Of a stretch of 64,000 nt of DNA, positions 1-8,203 are shown one piece after another. The notes beneath the pieces were generated by a model. That model had not been told where the DNA came from, did no database searches, and saw only the letters and a program-made list of their open reading frames with translations. Within the stretch, counting starts at the first letter, position 1; the number at the start of each line of letters is the position of its first letter. A program made the position numbers and the translations under genes. The DNA comes from Pasteurella testudinis DSM 23072 (GTDB lineage Bacteria > Pseudomonadota > Gammaproteobacteria > Enterobacterales > Pasteurellaceae), in NCBI RefSeq assembly GCF_900176075.1, contig NZ_FWWV01000001.1, positions 162,603 through 226,602 of the forward strand. Direction: 5' to 3'.

Positions 1-1892
1 TGACGGTGAAAGGCGAGAACGGTAAAGACGGTATCAGCCTGAACGGTGCAGACGGCACAATCGGCTTGAACGGCAAGGACGGCGCGAGCGCAACGATCGG
101 CGTGAAAGCCGGTCAACCGGGCTTGAATGGCGCAGACGGTACAACCCAACCACGCTTAACCGTGGGTGATGACGAAGTGGCGACCTTGAATGACGGTTTG
201 AACTTTGCCGGCAACCAAGGTGATGTAATTGCCAAGAAACTGAACGACACATTAACGGTGAAAGGCGGATTGGCAAATGATTCTGACGCCAGTGCGGCGA
301 ACCTGCGTGTAGACAGTGAAAGCGGGGAGCTGGTTGTAAAATTGGCGAAAGAACTGACCAATCTGACCAGTGCGACCTTCACCAATACCGCCGGTACGCA
401 AACCGTAGTCAATGGCGGCGGTGTGACCATTACGCCAACGGCAGGGAGTGGCAAAGCGCCGGTTAGTTTGACTGAGACTGGCTTAAATAACGGTGGTAAC
501 CAAATTACTAATGTTGCGAGTGGTGGAGATGTAGATACCAATGCAGCGAATATCGGTGATGTTAAGAAGGCTGTTAATGCCACTAAAGTAGAGGTTGAAG
601 CCGGTAAAAATGTTCAGGTGAATAGTAGAGCCGGAACAGACGGTCATACCATTTATACTGTGGCTACGACGAATGATCTGGACGTAAACAGCGTTACGGC
701 TGGTGATACCAAGGTCAATACCAATGGCGTAACTGTTGGTGATGAAGTCAATCTGACTAAAGACGGGCTGACTGTAGGGGATGTGAGCATCACCACCGGC
801 GGTATTAATGCTGGCGGTAATAAAATTACCGGCGTAGCCGCAGGGGACATTTCCGCGAACAGTACTGATGCCGTGAATGGTAGCCAATTGTACGCAATTC
901 AGCAGCAAGCAAGTGCGCACAGCTCAGTGGTTGCCGGAGACAATGTGGTGGTGACAACAGGAACCAATGACAAAGGCGGCGTGGAATATAAAGTTGCTAC
1001 GGCAAAAGAGGTCGCTTTTGATAAAACGACCATTGGCAGCGTGGTCACCGATTCCGGCAGCAACAAAATTACCGGCTTGGCAAACGGTGATGTGTCTGCC
1101 TCAAGCAGTGATGCGGTAAACGGTAGCCAGTTATACAACAATGCTAAATCCGTTGCGGATGCCCTCGGCGGCGATTCAAGCGTGGATGCAAACGGTAATG
1201 TGACGGCACCGACTTATACCATCACTAAAACAGATGGTTCGACGGTGACAACCAATAGTGTTGGCGGCGCATTGAATTATTTTAACCGTGAAGTCGTGAA
1301 ACCGATCACCTTTGCTGCAGACGACGGTAGTCATGATGCGCAATTGGGTACAACGGTTCATGTGAAAGGTGACGGTAAAAATATCAGCACTGCGGTGAAA
1401 GGCAATACGTTGACGATCAGCATGACCGATACGCCGGAATTTAGCAGTGTAACCACCGGTAACACCACCATGAGTTCACAAGGTATCGTGGTAAAAGGCG
1501 GTGAAAACGGTGATGTTTCATTAACGGCAAACGGCTTGAACAATGGAGGCAACCGTATTACCAATGTGGCTGGCGGCGTGGAAAATAATGACGCGGCAAC
1601 GGTAGGTCAGGTGAAATCCATGGGTAATGCCTTGAATAACCGTATCAGCGAAGTTGACAGCAAAGCGAGAGCCGGTATTGCCGGTGCCTTGGCAACCGCA
1701 GGCTTGTATCAAGCCTATCTGCCGGGTCATTCTATGGTGGCGGTCGGTGCCGGTACATATCGTGGCGAAAATGCGTTGGCAATCGGGGTATCGCGTATTT
1801 CCGACAACGGTAAAATCGGGGTCAAGTTGAGCGGAATGTCAACCAGTCAAGGTGATGTCGGCGGTTCTGTCAGCGTGGGTTACCAATGGTAG
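1..1892 (+). CDS. Trimeric autotransporter adhesin, C-terminal part (5' end outside window)
   Basis: The reading frame is open at the first base of the window, so only the last ~630 residues of a probably much longer protein are seen. Proteins of the Hia/Hsf/YadA type (type Vc secretion) trimerise on the cell surface and bind host matrix or cells. The visible part starts with a low-complexity stretch of NGKDG/NGADG units. It continues through beta-roll head and stalk repeats of the NNGGNxITNV type and holds two neck motifs DAVNGSQLY (bases 867-893 and 1110-1136). It ends in a short coiled coil and a YadA-type membrane anchor of about 90 residues, finishing with an aromatic residue (GYQW) as expected for outer-membrane beta strands. 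I see no uptake sequence in it. Family assignment is secure; the ligand cannot be read from this part. Confidence 0.93.
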   Translation, partial: TVKGENGKDGISLNGADGTIGLNGKDGASATIGVKAGQPGLNGADGTTQPRLTVGDDEVATLNDGLNFAGNQGDVIAKKLNDTLTVKGGLANDSDASAANLRVDSESGELVVKLAKELTNLTSATFTNTAGTQTVVNGGGVTITPTAGSGKAPVSLTETGLNNGGNQITNVASGGDVDTNAANIGDVKKAVNATKVEVEAGKNVQVNSRAGTDGHTIYTVATTNDLDVNSVTAGDTKVNTNGVTVGDEVNLTKDGLTVGDVSITTGGINAGGNKITGVAAGDISANSTDAVNGSQLYAIQQQASAHSSVVAGDNVVVTTGTNDKGGVEYKVATAKEVAFDKTTIGSVVTDSGSNKITGLANGDVSASSSDAVNGSQLYNNAKSVADALGGDSSVDANGNVTAPTYTITKTDGSTVTTNSVGGALNYFNREVVKPITFAADDGSHDAQLGTTVHVKGDGKNISTAVKGNTLTISMTDTPEFSSVTTGNTTMSSQGIVVKGGENGDVSLTANGLNNGGNRITNVAGGVENNDAATVGQVKSMGNALNNRISEVDSKARAGIAGALATAGLYQAYLPGHSMVAVGAGTYRGENALAIGVSRISDNGKIGVKLSGMSTSQGDVGGSVSVGYQW

Positions 1893-1897
1893 TGGAT

Positions 1898-1921
1898 TTG
1901 TAGGGGGAATTCCCCCTACAA
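1898..1921. repeat. Perfect 24-bp palindrome after the adhesin gene
   Basis: A fully symmetrical sequence with half-site TTGTAGGGGGAA begins six bases after the adhesin stop codon. No T-run follows it, so it is a poor intrinsic terminator on the plus strand. Its outer bases (GTAGGGG...CCCCTAC) match the ends of the 107-bp palindromic elements at 43009 and 49910, so it may be a reduced member of that family. Confidence 0.7.
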
Positions 1922-1949
1922 CAGATAATTTGTTGTAAGGATTGGAAAA

Positions 1950-2696
1950 ATGAAAAACACAGTAAAAAAAGCATTTCCGTTGGCGGCGGCATTTTTATTA
2001 GCCGCTTGCGGAAATTTAAGTGAAGTTAAAAAAGACGGCACTACCGACGAACCGGTATGGCCGAAAATCGAAGACGCCGGCGTGAACTTTAGCGGCTCGC
2101 AATATGGCATTTGGCCGAATTGGGACAACGTGCGCATGATCGAAAAAGGCATGAACAAAGATCAGCTTTACTATTTAATCGGTCGCCCGCACCATGCGGA
2201 AGGCTTATTTGCCGTGCGTGAATGGGATTATGTGTTTAACTACCGTGAAAACGGCGAACATAAAATTTGCCAATACAAAGTGCTGTTCGACAAAGAGATG
2301 AACGCACAGTCGTTTTTCTGGAAACCGACCGGTTGTAATAATCAGTACGAACTATCCGGTGATTTTCTGTTTGATTTTGATGCGGACAATTTGAGTGCGA
2401 AAGGGAAATCCGTACTGGATGGCGTTATCAGCGGCTTGAAATCGCAGGCGGTGAGCGCGGTTGAAATTGCAGGTTATACCGACCGTTTGGGCTCGGACAG
2501 CTATAATCAAACATTGTCGCAAAAACGCGCCGATGTGGTGAAAGCCTACTTTGTACAGCAGGGCTTTGCCCCAAGTGCGGTTACGGCAATCGGGCGAGGC
2601 AAAGCCGATCAGGTAGTCGCTTGTGAAACAGAACAGGGGCAAGCCCTGCGCGACTGCTTAAAACCGAACCGCCGCGTGGTGATTTCAGCGAAGTAA
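1950..2696 (+). CDS. OmpA-family outer-membrane lipoprotein with BamE/SmpA-like N-terminal domain
   Basis: A 248-residue protein with a lipoprotein signal peptide: charged start, hydrophobic core and lipobox LAAC, lipidated Cys20. Residues ~55-115 (RMIEKGMNKDQLYYLIGRP and the following REWDYVFNY) resemble the SmpA/OmlA (BamE) fold. Residues ~133-246 form an OmpA C-terminal peptidoglycan-binding domain with GYTDRLGSDSYN and the downstream LSQKRADVV helix. It probably anchors the outer membrane to peptidoglycan from the periplasmic face. It lies 57 bp behind the adhesin gene on the same strand, with a TAAGGA ribosome site, and may be co-transcribed, perhaps supporting adhesin display (inference). 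An uptake sequence lies near its 3' end (about 2573). Confidence 0.88.
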   Translation: MKNTVKKAFPLAAAFLLAACGNLSEVKKDGTTDEPVWPKIEDAGVNFSGSQYGIWPNWDNVRMIEKGMNKDQLYYLIGRPHHAEGLFAVREWDYVFNYRENGEHKICQYKVLFDKEMNAQSFFWKPTGCNNQYELSGDFLFDFDADNLSAKGKSVLDGVISGLKSQAVSAVEIAGYTDRLGSDSYNQTLSQKRADVVKAYFVQQGFAPSAVTAIGRGKADQVVACETEQGQALRDCLKPNRRVVISAK

Positions 2697-2714
2697 GCAG
2701 CTTACATGAAAGAT

Positions 2715-2753
2715 AAAACCGTATTGATTGAAAAATTGATACGGTTTTTTATT
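2715..2753 (+). terminator. Intrinsic terminator after the OmpA-like lipoprotein
   Basis: A 10-bp perfect stem AAAACCGTAT/ATACGGTTTT with a 14-base loop is followed by a T-rich tract. It closes the adhesin/lipoprotein unit. Confidence 0.85.
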
Positions 2754-2790
2754 TAGCTGGTTGTAAACTTGCGCCATCTGTTTTTTAAAC

Positions 2791-3552
2791 TTAATTTCGA
2801 TTTTCAGCCAATCCCATATAGATATCAAAGCGGTGGTTTTTGGTTTGCTGACTAAAGTGCGGTTTTTGTTCTGCTAAAAACGGAGCGTAGTCGGGGCGTT
2901 TGACCACCACCCGTTTGCGTGCCAATTGCATGGCGGGGGCGAGGAGTTGGTCGGAATCCAAATCGGCACCGACCAAATGTTGGAAAATGCGCATCTCTTT
3001 TTTCACCAGTGCGCTTTTTTGTTTATGCGGATACATCGGATCGAGATAAACCACATCGGCGCTATCTGCGGCAGGCGAAAGTGCGGTCAGACTGTTGATT
3101 GGCAGTAAGCGCATTCTCTGTTGCAGCCAGCCACCGATTTCCACATCCTGATAGCCGCGCCGTAAGCCGTCTTGCAGCAATGCAAAGACCACGGCATGGC
3201 GCTCGATTAACCGCACTTTGCAGCCGATTGCCGCCAGCACAAAGGCATCACGCCCTAAGCCGGCGGTGGCGTCAATCACGTTGGGTAAATAGCCTGATTT
3301 TATGCCGACGGCTTTGGCGACCGCTTCACCGCGTCCACCGCCGAATTTACGCCTGTGTGCCATTGCGCCGCTGACAAAATCCACCGTGATTGCACCCAAT
3401 TTCGGCTCGTCCAGTTTGCGCAATTCCAAGCGCTCGGCGGTTTGCACCAACGCTAAAATTGCGTTCGGGTCATGCTGTAAATGTAACTCGGCACAAGTGC
3501 GGTCAAATTGCGCTTGTTGGGTTTGATCTTCGCACAGTAATTGAACGGTCAT
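2791..3552 (-). CDS. rsmJ: 16S rRNA (guanine1516-N2)-methyltransferase
   Basis: RsmJ methylates G1516 of 16S rRNA using S-adenosylmethionine. The protein shows the strongly conserved blocks of the family: [29 protein letters not shown], the SAM-binding [14 protein letters not shown], and [19 protein letters not shown] place the start at 3552, where the ATG shares one base with the trmA stop codon (TGATG). A start six codons upstream would lie inside trmA and adds nothing the family conserves. The overlap implies translational coupling with trmA, so two RNA methyltransferases form one unit. Length (253 residues) is normal. Confidence 0.95.
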   Translation of the reverse strand: MTVQLLCEDQTQQAQFDRTCAELHLQHDPNAILALVQTAERLELRKLDEPKLGAITVDFVSGAMAHRRKFGGGRGEAVAKAVGIKSGYLPNVIDATAGLGRDAFVLAAIGCKVRLIERHAVVFALLQDGLRRGYQDVEIGGWLQQRMRLLPINSLTALSPAADSADVVYLDPMYPHKQKSALVKKEMRIFQHLVGADLDSDQLLAPAMQLARKRVVVKRPDYAPFLAEQKPHFSQQTKNHRFDIYMGLAENRN

Positions 3553-4652
3553 CAGCGTTTTACCAACCAAACCGCACTTTCCATATGTTCGGTATAGGGG
3601 AACTGGTCAAACAACGCCGCCCGTTCGATACGGTGGCTTTGGCATAGGATTTGCAGGTTGTCGCATAAGGTGTGCGGATTGCAGGAAATATATAAAATAC
3701 GCGGGTACTGCTGCACCATTTTCACGGTTTCTTCGTCTAGTCCGGCGCGCGGCGGATCAACTAAAATGGTTTCGCACTGATAGGCATTGAGATCAATGCC
3801 CCGCAAGCGGTTAAACGTGCGTACGCCGTTGATCGCTTGGGTAAATTCTTCCGCTGACATACGGATAATTTGCAGGTTGTCGATACGGTTTTCGGCAATA
3901 TTGAACTGCGCCGCCGCCACTGACGGTTTAGCGATCTCGGTTGCCAGCACGTTACGGAAATTTTGCGCCAACGCCACGGAAAAGTTGCCGTTGCCGCAAT
4001 AAAGCTCCAGCAAATCGCCTTGACTGCCTTGCGTGCAGGAAAGCGCCCATTCAATCATCTTCACGTTAATCCCAGCGTTCGGCTGAGTGAAGCTGTTTTC
4101 CACTTGGCGGTAGGTATAATCGCGCCCGTTGATGGTCAGTACTTCATCGATATAGTCTTGTTCCAACACCATTTTTTGTTTGCTGGCACGTCCGATCAAC
4201 TGTAGATCAAAGCCTTGCTGCTGCAATTGTCGGCGCAGCGCTTCGGCTTTTTGCAGCCATGCCTCGTCCAGTTTTTTGTGATACAGTAGGCTGACGATGA
4301 TTTTTCCGCTGGTGGTGCTGAGATAATCAAGCTGAAACAGTTTATGCGCCAGCAAAGGTTCTGGTTGCAATAACGGCAAAATCGCCTGCATCATTCGGTT
4401 GATTAAGCGGCTTGTCACCGGAAATTGATCGACCCGATAACGCTGACGGGTTTGCGGATCGAACATAATGTGATAAATCTCGTTGTGATCGTGCCAAATC
4501 CGAAATTCGGCTCGCATACGGTAATGCTGCGGCTCGGAGGCAAAGACCTCGATTGGCGGCGTGCCGAACGGGGCGAGCAGGGCGCTCAATTTTTGCTGTT
4601 TGTCGCTTAACAGTTGTGAATATTGGGAAATCGGTAACGCTTGCTGTGGCAT
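3552..4652 (-). CDS. trmA: tRNA (uracil-54-C5)-methyltransferase
   Basis: TrmA makes ribothymidine (m5U54) in the T-loop of tRNAs, and also methylates tmRNA. The 366-residue length matches the family. Visible motifs are the SAM-binding [16 protein letters not shown], the FTQPNAGIN block, the DPPRAGLD motif, and the catalytic cysteine in ISCNP (about residue 322). Near the C-terminus is the [10 protein letters not shown] segment that carries the general-base glutamate. It is followed directly by rsmJ with a one-base overlap. Confidence 0.97.
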   Translation of the reverse strand: MPQQALPISQYSQLLSDKQQKLSALLAPFGTPPIEVFASEPQHYRMRAEFRIWHDHNEIYHIMFDPQTRQRYRVDQFPVTSRLINRMMQAILPLLQPEPLLAHKLFQLDYLSTTSGKIIVSLLYHKKLDEAWLQKAEALRRQLQQQGFDLQLIGRASKQKMVLEQDYIDEVLTINGRDYTYRQVENSFTQPNAGINVKMIEWALSCTQGSQGDLLELYCGNGNFSVALAQNFRNVLATEIAKPSVAAAQFNIAENRIDNLQIIRMSAEEFTQAINGVRTFNRLRGIDLNAYQCETILVDPPRAGLDEETVKMVQQYPRILYISCNPHTLCDNLQILCQSHRIERAALFDQFPYTEHMESAVWLVKR

Positions 4653-4742
4653 AGGATCTATTTAGGTTAAAAGTCAGAATGCGGCTAGTGTAGCATTTTT
4701 TAGGCTTGAACAGAATAAAAGTGCGGTATGGATAATAAGAGC

Positions 4743-4761
4743 GGCGCATAAGGCATGCGCC
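4743..4761 (-). terminator. Hairpin downstream of maoP, possible weak terminator
   Basis: Stem GGCGCAT/ATGCGCC with a 5-base loop lies 36 bp past the maoP stop codon. The following minus-strand sequence (GCTCTTATTAT) is only moderately T-rich, so termination is uncertain. Confidence 0.35.
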
Positions 4762-4796
4762 AGATCGTTAAGGTATCCGTTAAGATGGTGAACGGA

Positions 4797-5129
4797 TTAA
4801 TCGTTGTTGCTATAGTCGTCGACGGTATCGCTGCCGGCAAGACCGGACAAGGTGTAAACCCGTTTTACACTGGAAATACGCGCACGGTATTTGCACCAGG
4901 TTTTTTCAAAAAAGGTTTCCGCTTCACGCTCTTTGCGGCAAACCGCGACAAATTGTTTTTCTTCCGCCGTTACCGGTGCACGGTTGCCTAAATCCAGCTC
5001 GATAAACGCTTGTCCGTATTTTTCCAAGGTATCGGATTCACGAATGGTGTAATCCCCGTGACGGGAAAAACCGCGCGGATAATTTTTGTCATCGAAAAAA
5101 CGACGGGTGACGCTAAAACTTTCGGCCAT
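4797..5129 (-). CDS. maoP: MaoP/YifE family protein (DUF413)
   Basis: A small protein closely matching E. coli YifE/MaoP, including the signature blocks [26 protein letters not shown] (as a whole) and [21 protein letters not shown]. In E. coli MaoP helps organise the Ori macrodomain of the chromosome together with the maoS site. Whether it does so here is inference. Start chosen at the ATG at 5129 because the family begins MAESF and a GAGGA ribosome site precedes it. A candidate sigma-70 promoter lies upstream. Single-gene unit by context. Confidence 0.9.
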   Translation of the reverse strand: MAESFSVTRRFFDDKNYPRGFSRHGDYTIRESDTLEKYGQAFIELDLGNRAPVTAEEKQFVAVCRKEREAETFFEKTWCKYRARISSVKRVYTLSGLAGSDTVDDYSNND

Positions 5130-5166
5130 AATGGTTCCTCTATAATACAAAAGATAATTCGGTGTG

Positions 5167-5195
5167 CATTAAATCAATTCATAAAAATATGTCAA
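5167..5195 (-). promoter_or_regulatory. Candidate sigma-70 promoter for maoP
   Basis: On the minus strand a consensus -35 TTGACA (5195-5190) is followed by a 17-base spacer and a weaker -10 TTAATG (5172-5167), about 38 bp before the chosen maoP start. Confidence 0.5.
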
Positions 5196-5248
5196 TATTT
5201 TTTTGTAATATCGCTAAAATTCATGTGTATTTTGGACTGGAGAAAGGG

Positions 5249-5563
5249 TTAGAAAAAATCATCTCGTGATAACCCATGTTTTAGCAGATATTCAATTGCG
5301 GATAAGATTGTTTCCATTTGAGTGTCGTCATACAGCAAGGCTGAACGACCAAATTGAAAAGCGGTAATCACCGGTTTGTTATGGACAAAAGAAAAATAGC
5401 AACTGATTTGCTGTTTTTTAGTGATTTTAACTAAATTAGCATTGACCACGCGCGAGCAGAAGTAATTTTGCTCTTTAATTCGGGTGCGGATTTCAGCCTG
5501 TGTGCTGGAGCTTAACACCTGATGAAAAAGAAAGGCGAGAAAGGGATTTTTGAATACTAGCAT
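5249..5563 (-). CDS. Unrecognised 104-residue protein, candidate toxin of an overlapping gene pair
   Basis: I do not recognise this family. The protein is small and basic in the middle (LVKITKKQQ), with a predicted beta-strand-rich centre (ISCYFSFVHNKPVITAFQF) and an acidic C-terminus (LSRDDFF). It starts seven bases inside the upstream gene's 3' end, which implies coupled translation. Gene order is antitoxin-like first, unknown second. The overlap, small size, low GC and lack of uptake sequences together suggest the toxin half of a type II toxin-antitoxin module. That is inference from architecture, not from a recognised toxin fold. Confidence 0.55.
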   Translation of the reverse strand: MLVFKNPFLAFLFHQVLSSSTQAEIRTRIKEQNYFCSRVVNANLVKITKKQQISCYFSFVHNKPVITAFQFGRSALLYDDTQMETILSAIEYLLKHGLSRDDFF

Positions 5564-5892
5564 TCAGCTAATCTCTTTCTCAGTTCATCAGCAGATTGAA
5601 TTTTCCCTTGCCAAAGATCGTTGCCTAGGGCTGCCATTTTTTCAGGATCGGCTTCAGGCTCAATCTGAAAGGTGTTGTTGCGGATTTCCGCATCTGTTTT
5701 GACAAAATGGGCTTTGGCATAGTCGGGTAATTCATTGAACCAATCTTGCTGAGCGGCATTTGCCAGATCTTTTTCGATTAATGCAATGATATATTCGCGC
5801 ATAGTTTGACCGGTTACCGCAAGGCGGGTTTTAACCGATTTTTTCAGATCGATTGGGAAATCCAGTGTCGTTTTTACGGTTTGTAACGGCAT
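5557..5892 (-). CDS. Small DNA-binding-like protein, candidate antitoxin
   Basis: A 111-residue protein whose first ~50 residues (VKTTLDFPIDLKKSVKTRL then TGQTMREYIIALIEKDL) look like a ribbon-helix-helix domain: a beta strand and two helices with a basic turn. The rest is acidic and probably poorly structured until the C-terminal ADELRKRL helix. This layout is typical of antitoxins that bind their own operator and wrap the toxin. The gene overlaps the next one by seven bases. A palindrome lies about 36 bp upstream. No exact family could be named. Confidence 0.6.
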   Translation of the reverse strand: MPLQTVKTTLDFPIDLKKSVKTRLAVTGQTMREYIIALIEKDLANAAQQDWFNELPDYAKAHFVKTDAEIRNNTFQIEPEADPEKMAALGNDLWQGKIQSADELRKRLAEC

Positions 5893-5927
5893 AATCGAAC
5901 CCTCTAAGTATAAAAGTATATTTATGT

Positions 5928-5939
5928 ATGCTATAGCAT
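5928..5939. promoter_or_regulatory. Palindromic operator candidate upstream of the antitoxin-like gene
   Basis: A perfect 12-bp palindrome ATGCTATAGCAT lies in an AT-rich region 36-47 bp before the start of the antitoxin-like gene. Repeated TATAC/GTATA steps lie beside it (5908-5930). The position suits autoregulation by a ribbon-helix-helix antitoxin. Confidence 0.4.
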
Positions 5940-5972
5940 TTAACCGAGGGTTTCAATCGGTAAAAAATAGAT

Positions 5973-6005
5973 AAAAAAACGCCGGTTAAATGGTTTTAAC
6001 CGGCG
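5973..6005 (-). terminator. Intrinsic terminator of dsbA
   Basis: A perfect 11-bp stem CGCCGGTTAAA/TTTAACCGGCG with a 4-base loop is followed on the minus strand by TTTTTTTAT. It lies 19 bp past the dsbA stop codon. Confidence 0.92.
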
Positions 6006-6023
6006 CTGTGATAGCCAATCGAA

Positions 6024-6650
6024 TTACTGATTTAACAAATACAACACCGTTGCCGTGTAGTTATCGACAAATTGTTGCACGCTGCTGGAGTCGCTGAAGC
6101 CGCCCATGTCAACCTGTTTGTTGCCGTTGACGAAGAAAGCCGGCACGCCGCGCACTTGGTAGTCTTCCAGCGCTTTGATTTGCTTGTTGACCAAGCCGTT
6201 GACGGCAAAGCTGTTGATGCCGCTGTCGAACAGTTCGCTGTCAATGCCTTTGTCGATAAAGATTTTACGGATATCCGCCATCGAATTGATACGGTTGTTT
6301 TGGGCGGCTTCAAACAGAGCGTCTTCCACTAACTCGGTGTTGTTGGTTGCCATGGCAAACGCCCAGGCACGGGTTAAGTCTTCGGAAGCACGTCCCAAAA
6401 AGTTGACGTGATATTTCACGAAAGTAGTGCCTTGCGGCATTTTTTCCTGAATGGTTTGCGGAATTTTGTATTCTAACTGGAAATTGGCACAGTGCGGGCA
6501 GTAGAACGAAAAGAATTCGATCACCTCTTTGTCGGCGCTGGCAGGCTGCGCCACCGTGACGAATTGTTTGCCTTCCTGCGGCACGAAATCGGCGGCTTGC
6601 GCCATGTTAACGCTGAACAATGCGGTTAAAATTAAAAAGAGCTTTTTCAT
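6024..6650 (-). CDS. dsbA: Thiol:disulfide interchange protein DsbA
   Basis: Periplasmic oxidase that inserts disulfide bonds into exported proteins; DsbB re-oxidises it. The signal peptide MKKLFLILTALFSVNMAQA is followed by the mature protein. The active site is CPHC at residues 51-54, and the cis-proline loop reads RGVPAFFVNG. Start chosen at 6650; the seven codons upstream would spoil the signal peptide. In E. coli yihD, srkA (rdoA) and dsbA are neighbours; here yihD precedes dsbA directly with 35 bp between them and srkA is missing. Likely needed in H. influenzae-like organisms for competence and adhesin folding. Confidence 0.97.
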   Translation of the reverse strand: MKKLFLILTALFSVNMAQAADFVPQEGKQFVTVAQPASADKEVIEFFSFYCPHCANFQLEYKIPQTIQEKMPQGTTFVKYHVNFLGRASEDLTRAWAFAMATNNTELVEDALFEAAQNNRINSMADIRKIFIDKGIDSELFDSGINSFAVNGLVNKQIKALEDYQVRGVPAFFVNGNKQVDMGGFSDSSSVQQFVDNYTATVLYLLNQ

Positions 6651-6685
6651 AAATATCCTTATAAAAGTCAATATCGTTGGTGAAT

Positions 6686-6952
6686 TTATTTGATGATGCC
6701 GCGTGCTTTTAAAAGTGCGGTTTTGAAATCATCTTCATAATCTTTTTTAATGCCCGGAATCGGCTCGTGTTTGTCGGTTCCGCGCATTTTGAGGTGATAG
6801 ATAATCACCTCGTCACTCAATTCGCCGAGCGGTTTATCGAACCCTGCTTCGACCGCGATTTTTTGCAAAAATTCGATTAAACTGAGATCCGGTTCTTGTG
6901 ACCAGTGTGGTTGGATCAGATCCAATACTTCGTTAAGGCGATGACATTTCAT
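6686..6952 (-). CDS. yihD: YihD family protein (DUF1040)
   Basis: An 88-residue protein matching YihD throughout: [17 protein letters not shown] at the N-terminus, [13 protein letters not shown] in the middle and [19 protein letters not shown] near the C-terminus. Its function is unknown. It sits between dsbA and mobA, as in other gammaproteobacteria, and is divergent from the mobA-mobB fusion. An uptake sequence overlaps its 3' end. Confidence 0.93.
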   Translation of the reverse strand: MKCHRLNEVLDLIQPHWSQEPDLSLIEFLQKIAVEAGFDKPLGELSDEVIIYHLKMRGTDKHEPIPGIKKDYEDDFKTALLKARGIIK

Positions 6953-7039
6953 AGTTTATCCCGTCTTTGTTACCCTTTGTTTATGTTTTGATTTGTGCGA
7001 TGATAGCACCGAACGGCAGAATTGCAAAAGAGAGAGTCG

Positions 7040-8203
7040 ATGAAAAAACAACCAGTCAGTGCAGTGATTTTATGCGGCGGTTTGTCGCGGCGAATGCAAG
7101 GGGCGGACAAAGGTTTACAATTATTCCGCCGACAACCGTTATTTATGCACGCCAAAGTACGCTTGCAGCCGCAGGTCGAGCAACTTCTGATCAATGCCAA
7201 CCGCCATCAACAACACTATGCCAAGTGCGGTTTGCCGGTATTTATTGACGAACTGGACGGTTTTCTCGGGCCGCTGAGCGGCATGTTGAGCGGACTGAAA
7301 CACAGTGCGCACGACTGGGTGCTGTTCGTGCCGTGCGATTCGCCGTTTTTGCCGTTGGATCTGGCAGAACGCCTGCTAAGTGCGGTGTCGGCGCAAGATT
7401 TAACACTTGCTTACGCCAGTGACGGCGAACGCGAACACCCGACGTTTGCGCTGCTGCATAAATCATTGGCTGCCGATCTACGGGCCTATTTGCAACAGGG
7501 CGGGCGCAAAGTGCGCGATTTTATGCGCCGACAGCGTTATGCGGTGGTGGATTTCAGCGATCAGCCGCAGGCATTCGCGAATGTCAATTATGTGGCGCAA
7601 TTGGACGAACTGAATCGTGAACAGCCGAACAGCGGCATTCCGATGTTGGGCATCAGCGGTTACAGCGGCAGCGGGAAAACCACGCTGTTGGAGAAACTGT
7701 TACCGCACTTGCAGCAAAAAGGGCTGCGGGTGGCGGTGATTAAACACACCCACCATGATCTCACCACTGATAAGCCGGGCAAAGACAGCTGGCGCATGAC
7801 CCAAGCCGGCGCATCGCAAGTGGCGGTGGCGTGCGATCAGCGTTGGGCAATCATGACGGAAACGCCGCAGCGTGAAAACCGTTCGGCAGAAAACCAAAGT
7901 GCGGTTTCGCTGGATTATTTGGCACGTCAGCTGGATCCGGCGTTAAGCGACTTAATTCTGGTCGAAGGTTTTAAACAAGAGCCGCTACCGAAAATTTTAT
8001 TGCACCGCCAAGCGATGACTAAGCCGTTGCCGCAAGCGGACGAATGGGTGCTGGCGCTGGCGACGGATTATCCTTTACCGGCAGCGCAAACTGTCAGCCG
8101 TTTGGATTTAAATGCGGTGGAACAAATTGCGGAATTTATCCATCAGTGGTGGCGGCAACAGCGTGGGCAGGATCAAAACGGGGAGGCGGTTGGCAATGGG
8201 TAA
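7040..8203 (+). CDS. mobA: Bifunctional molybdenum cofactor guanylyltransferase MobA / MobB fusion
   Basis: Residues 1 to ~190 are MobA, which transfers GMP from GTP to molybdopterin to make the MGD cofactor. The nucleotide-binding motif is LCGGLSRRMQGADKG (residues ~11-25), with VPCDSPFLP and FANVNYV further on. Residues ~197-387 are MobB, a GTP-binding partner, with Walker A GYSGSGKTT (about residue 203) and the KHTHHD motif. In E. coli these are separate genes. Here one continuous frame without stops joins them through a short linker (NREQPNSGIPML). Start at 7040, after an AGAGAG ribosome site. Four or more uptake sequences lie inside the gene. MGD would serve DMSO/TMAO/nitrate reductases, consistent with the TorD-like chaperone at 59235. 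Confidence 0.94.
   Translation: MKKQPVSAVILCGGLSRRMQGADKGLQLFRRQPLFMHAKVRLQPQVEQLLINANRHQQHYAKCGLPVFIDELDGFLGPLSGMLSGLKHSAHDWVLFVPCDSPFLPLDLAERLLSAVSAQDLTLAYASDGEREHPTFALLHKSLAADLRAYLQQGGRKVRDFMRRQRYAVVDFSDQPQAFANVNYVAQLDELNREQPNSGIPMLGISGYSGSGKTTLLEKLLPHLQQKGLRVAVIKHTHHDLTTDKPGKDSWRMTQAGASQVAVACDQRWAIMTETPQRENRSAENQSAVSLDYLARQLDPALSDLILVEGFKQEPLPKILLHRQAMTKPLPQADEWVLALATDYPLPAAQTVSRLDLNAVEQIAEFIHQWWRQQRGQDQNGEAVGNG

Noticed and set aside
113-583. Long minus-strand frame inside the adhesin gene
   Set aside because: It arises from the repetitive, stop-poor adhesin sequence. The plus-strand frame has recognisable neck and anchor motifs.
4755-4991. Plus-strand frame opposite maoP
   Set aside because: It is fully antisense to the well-conserved MaoP family protein.
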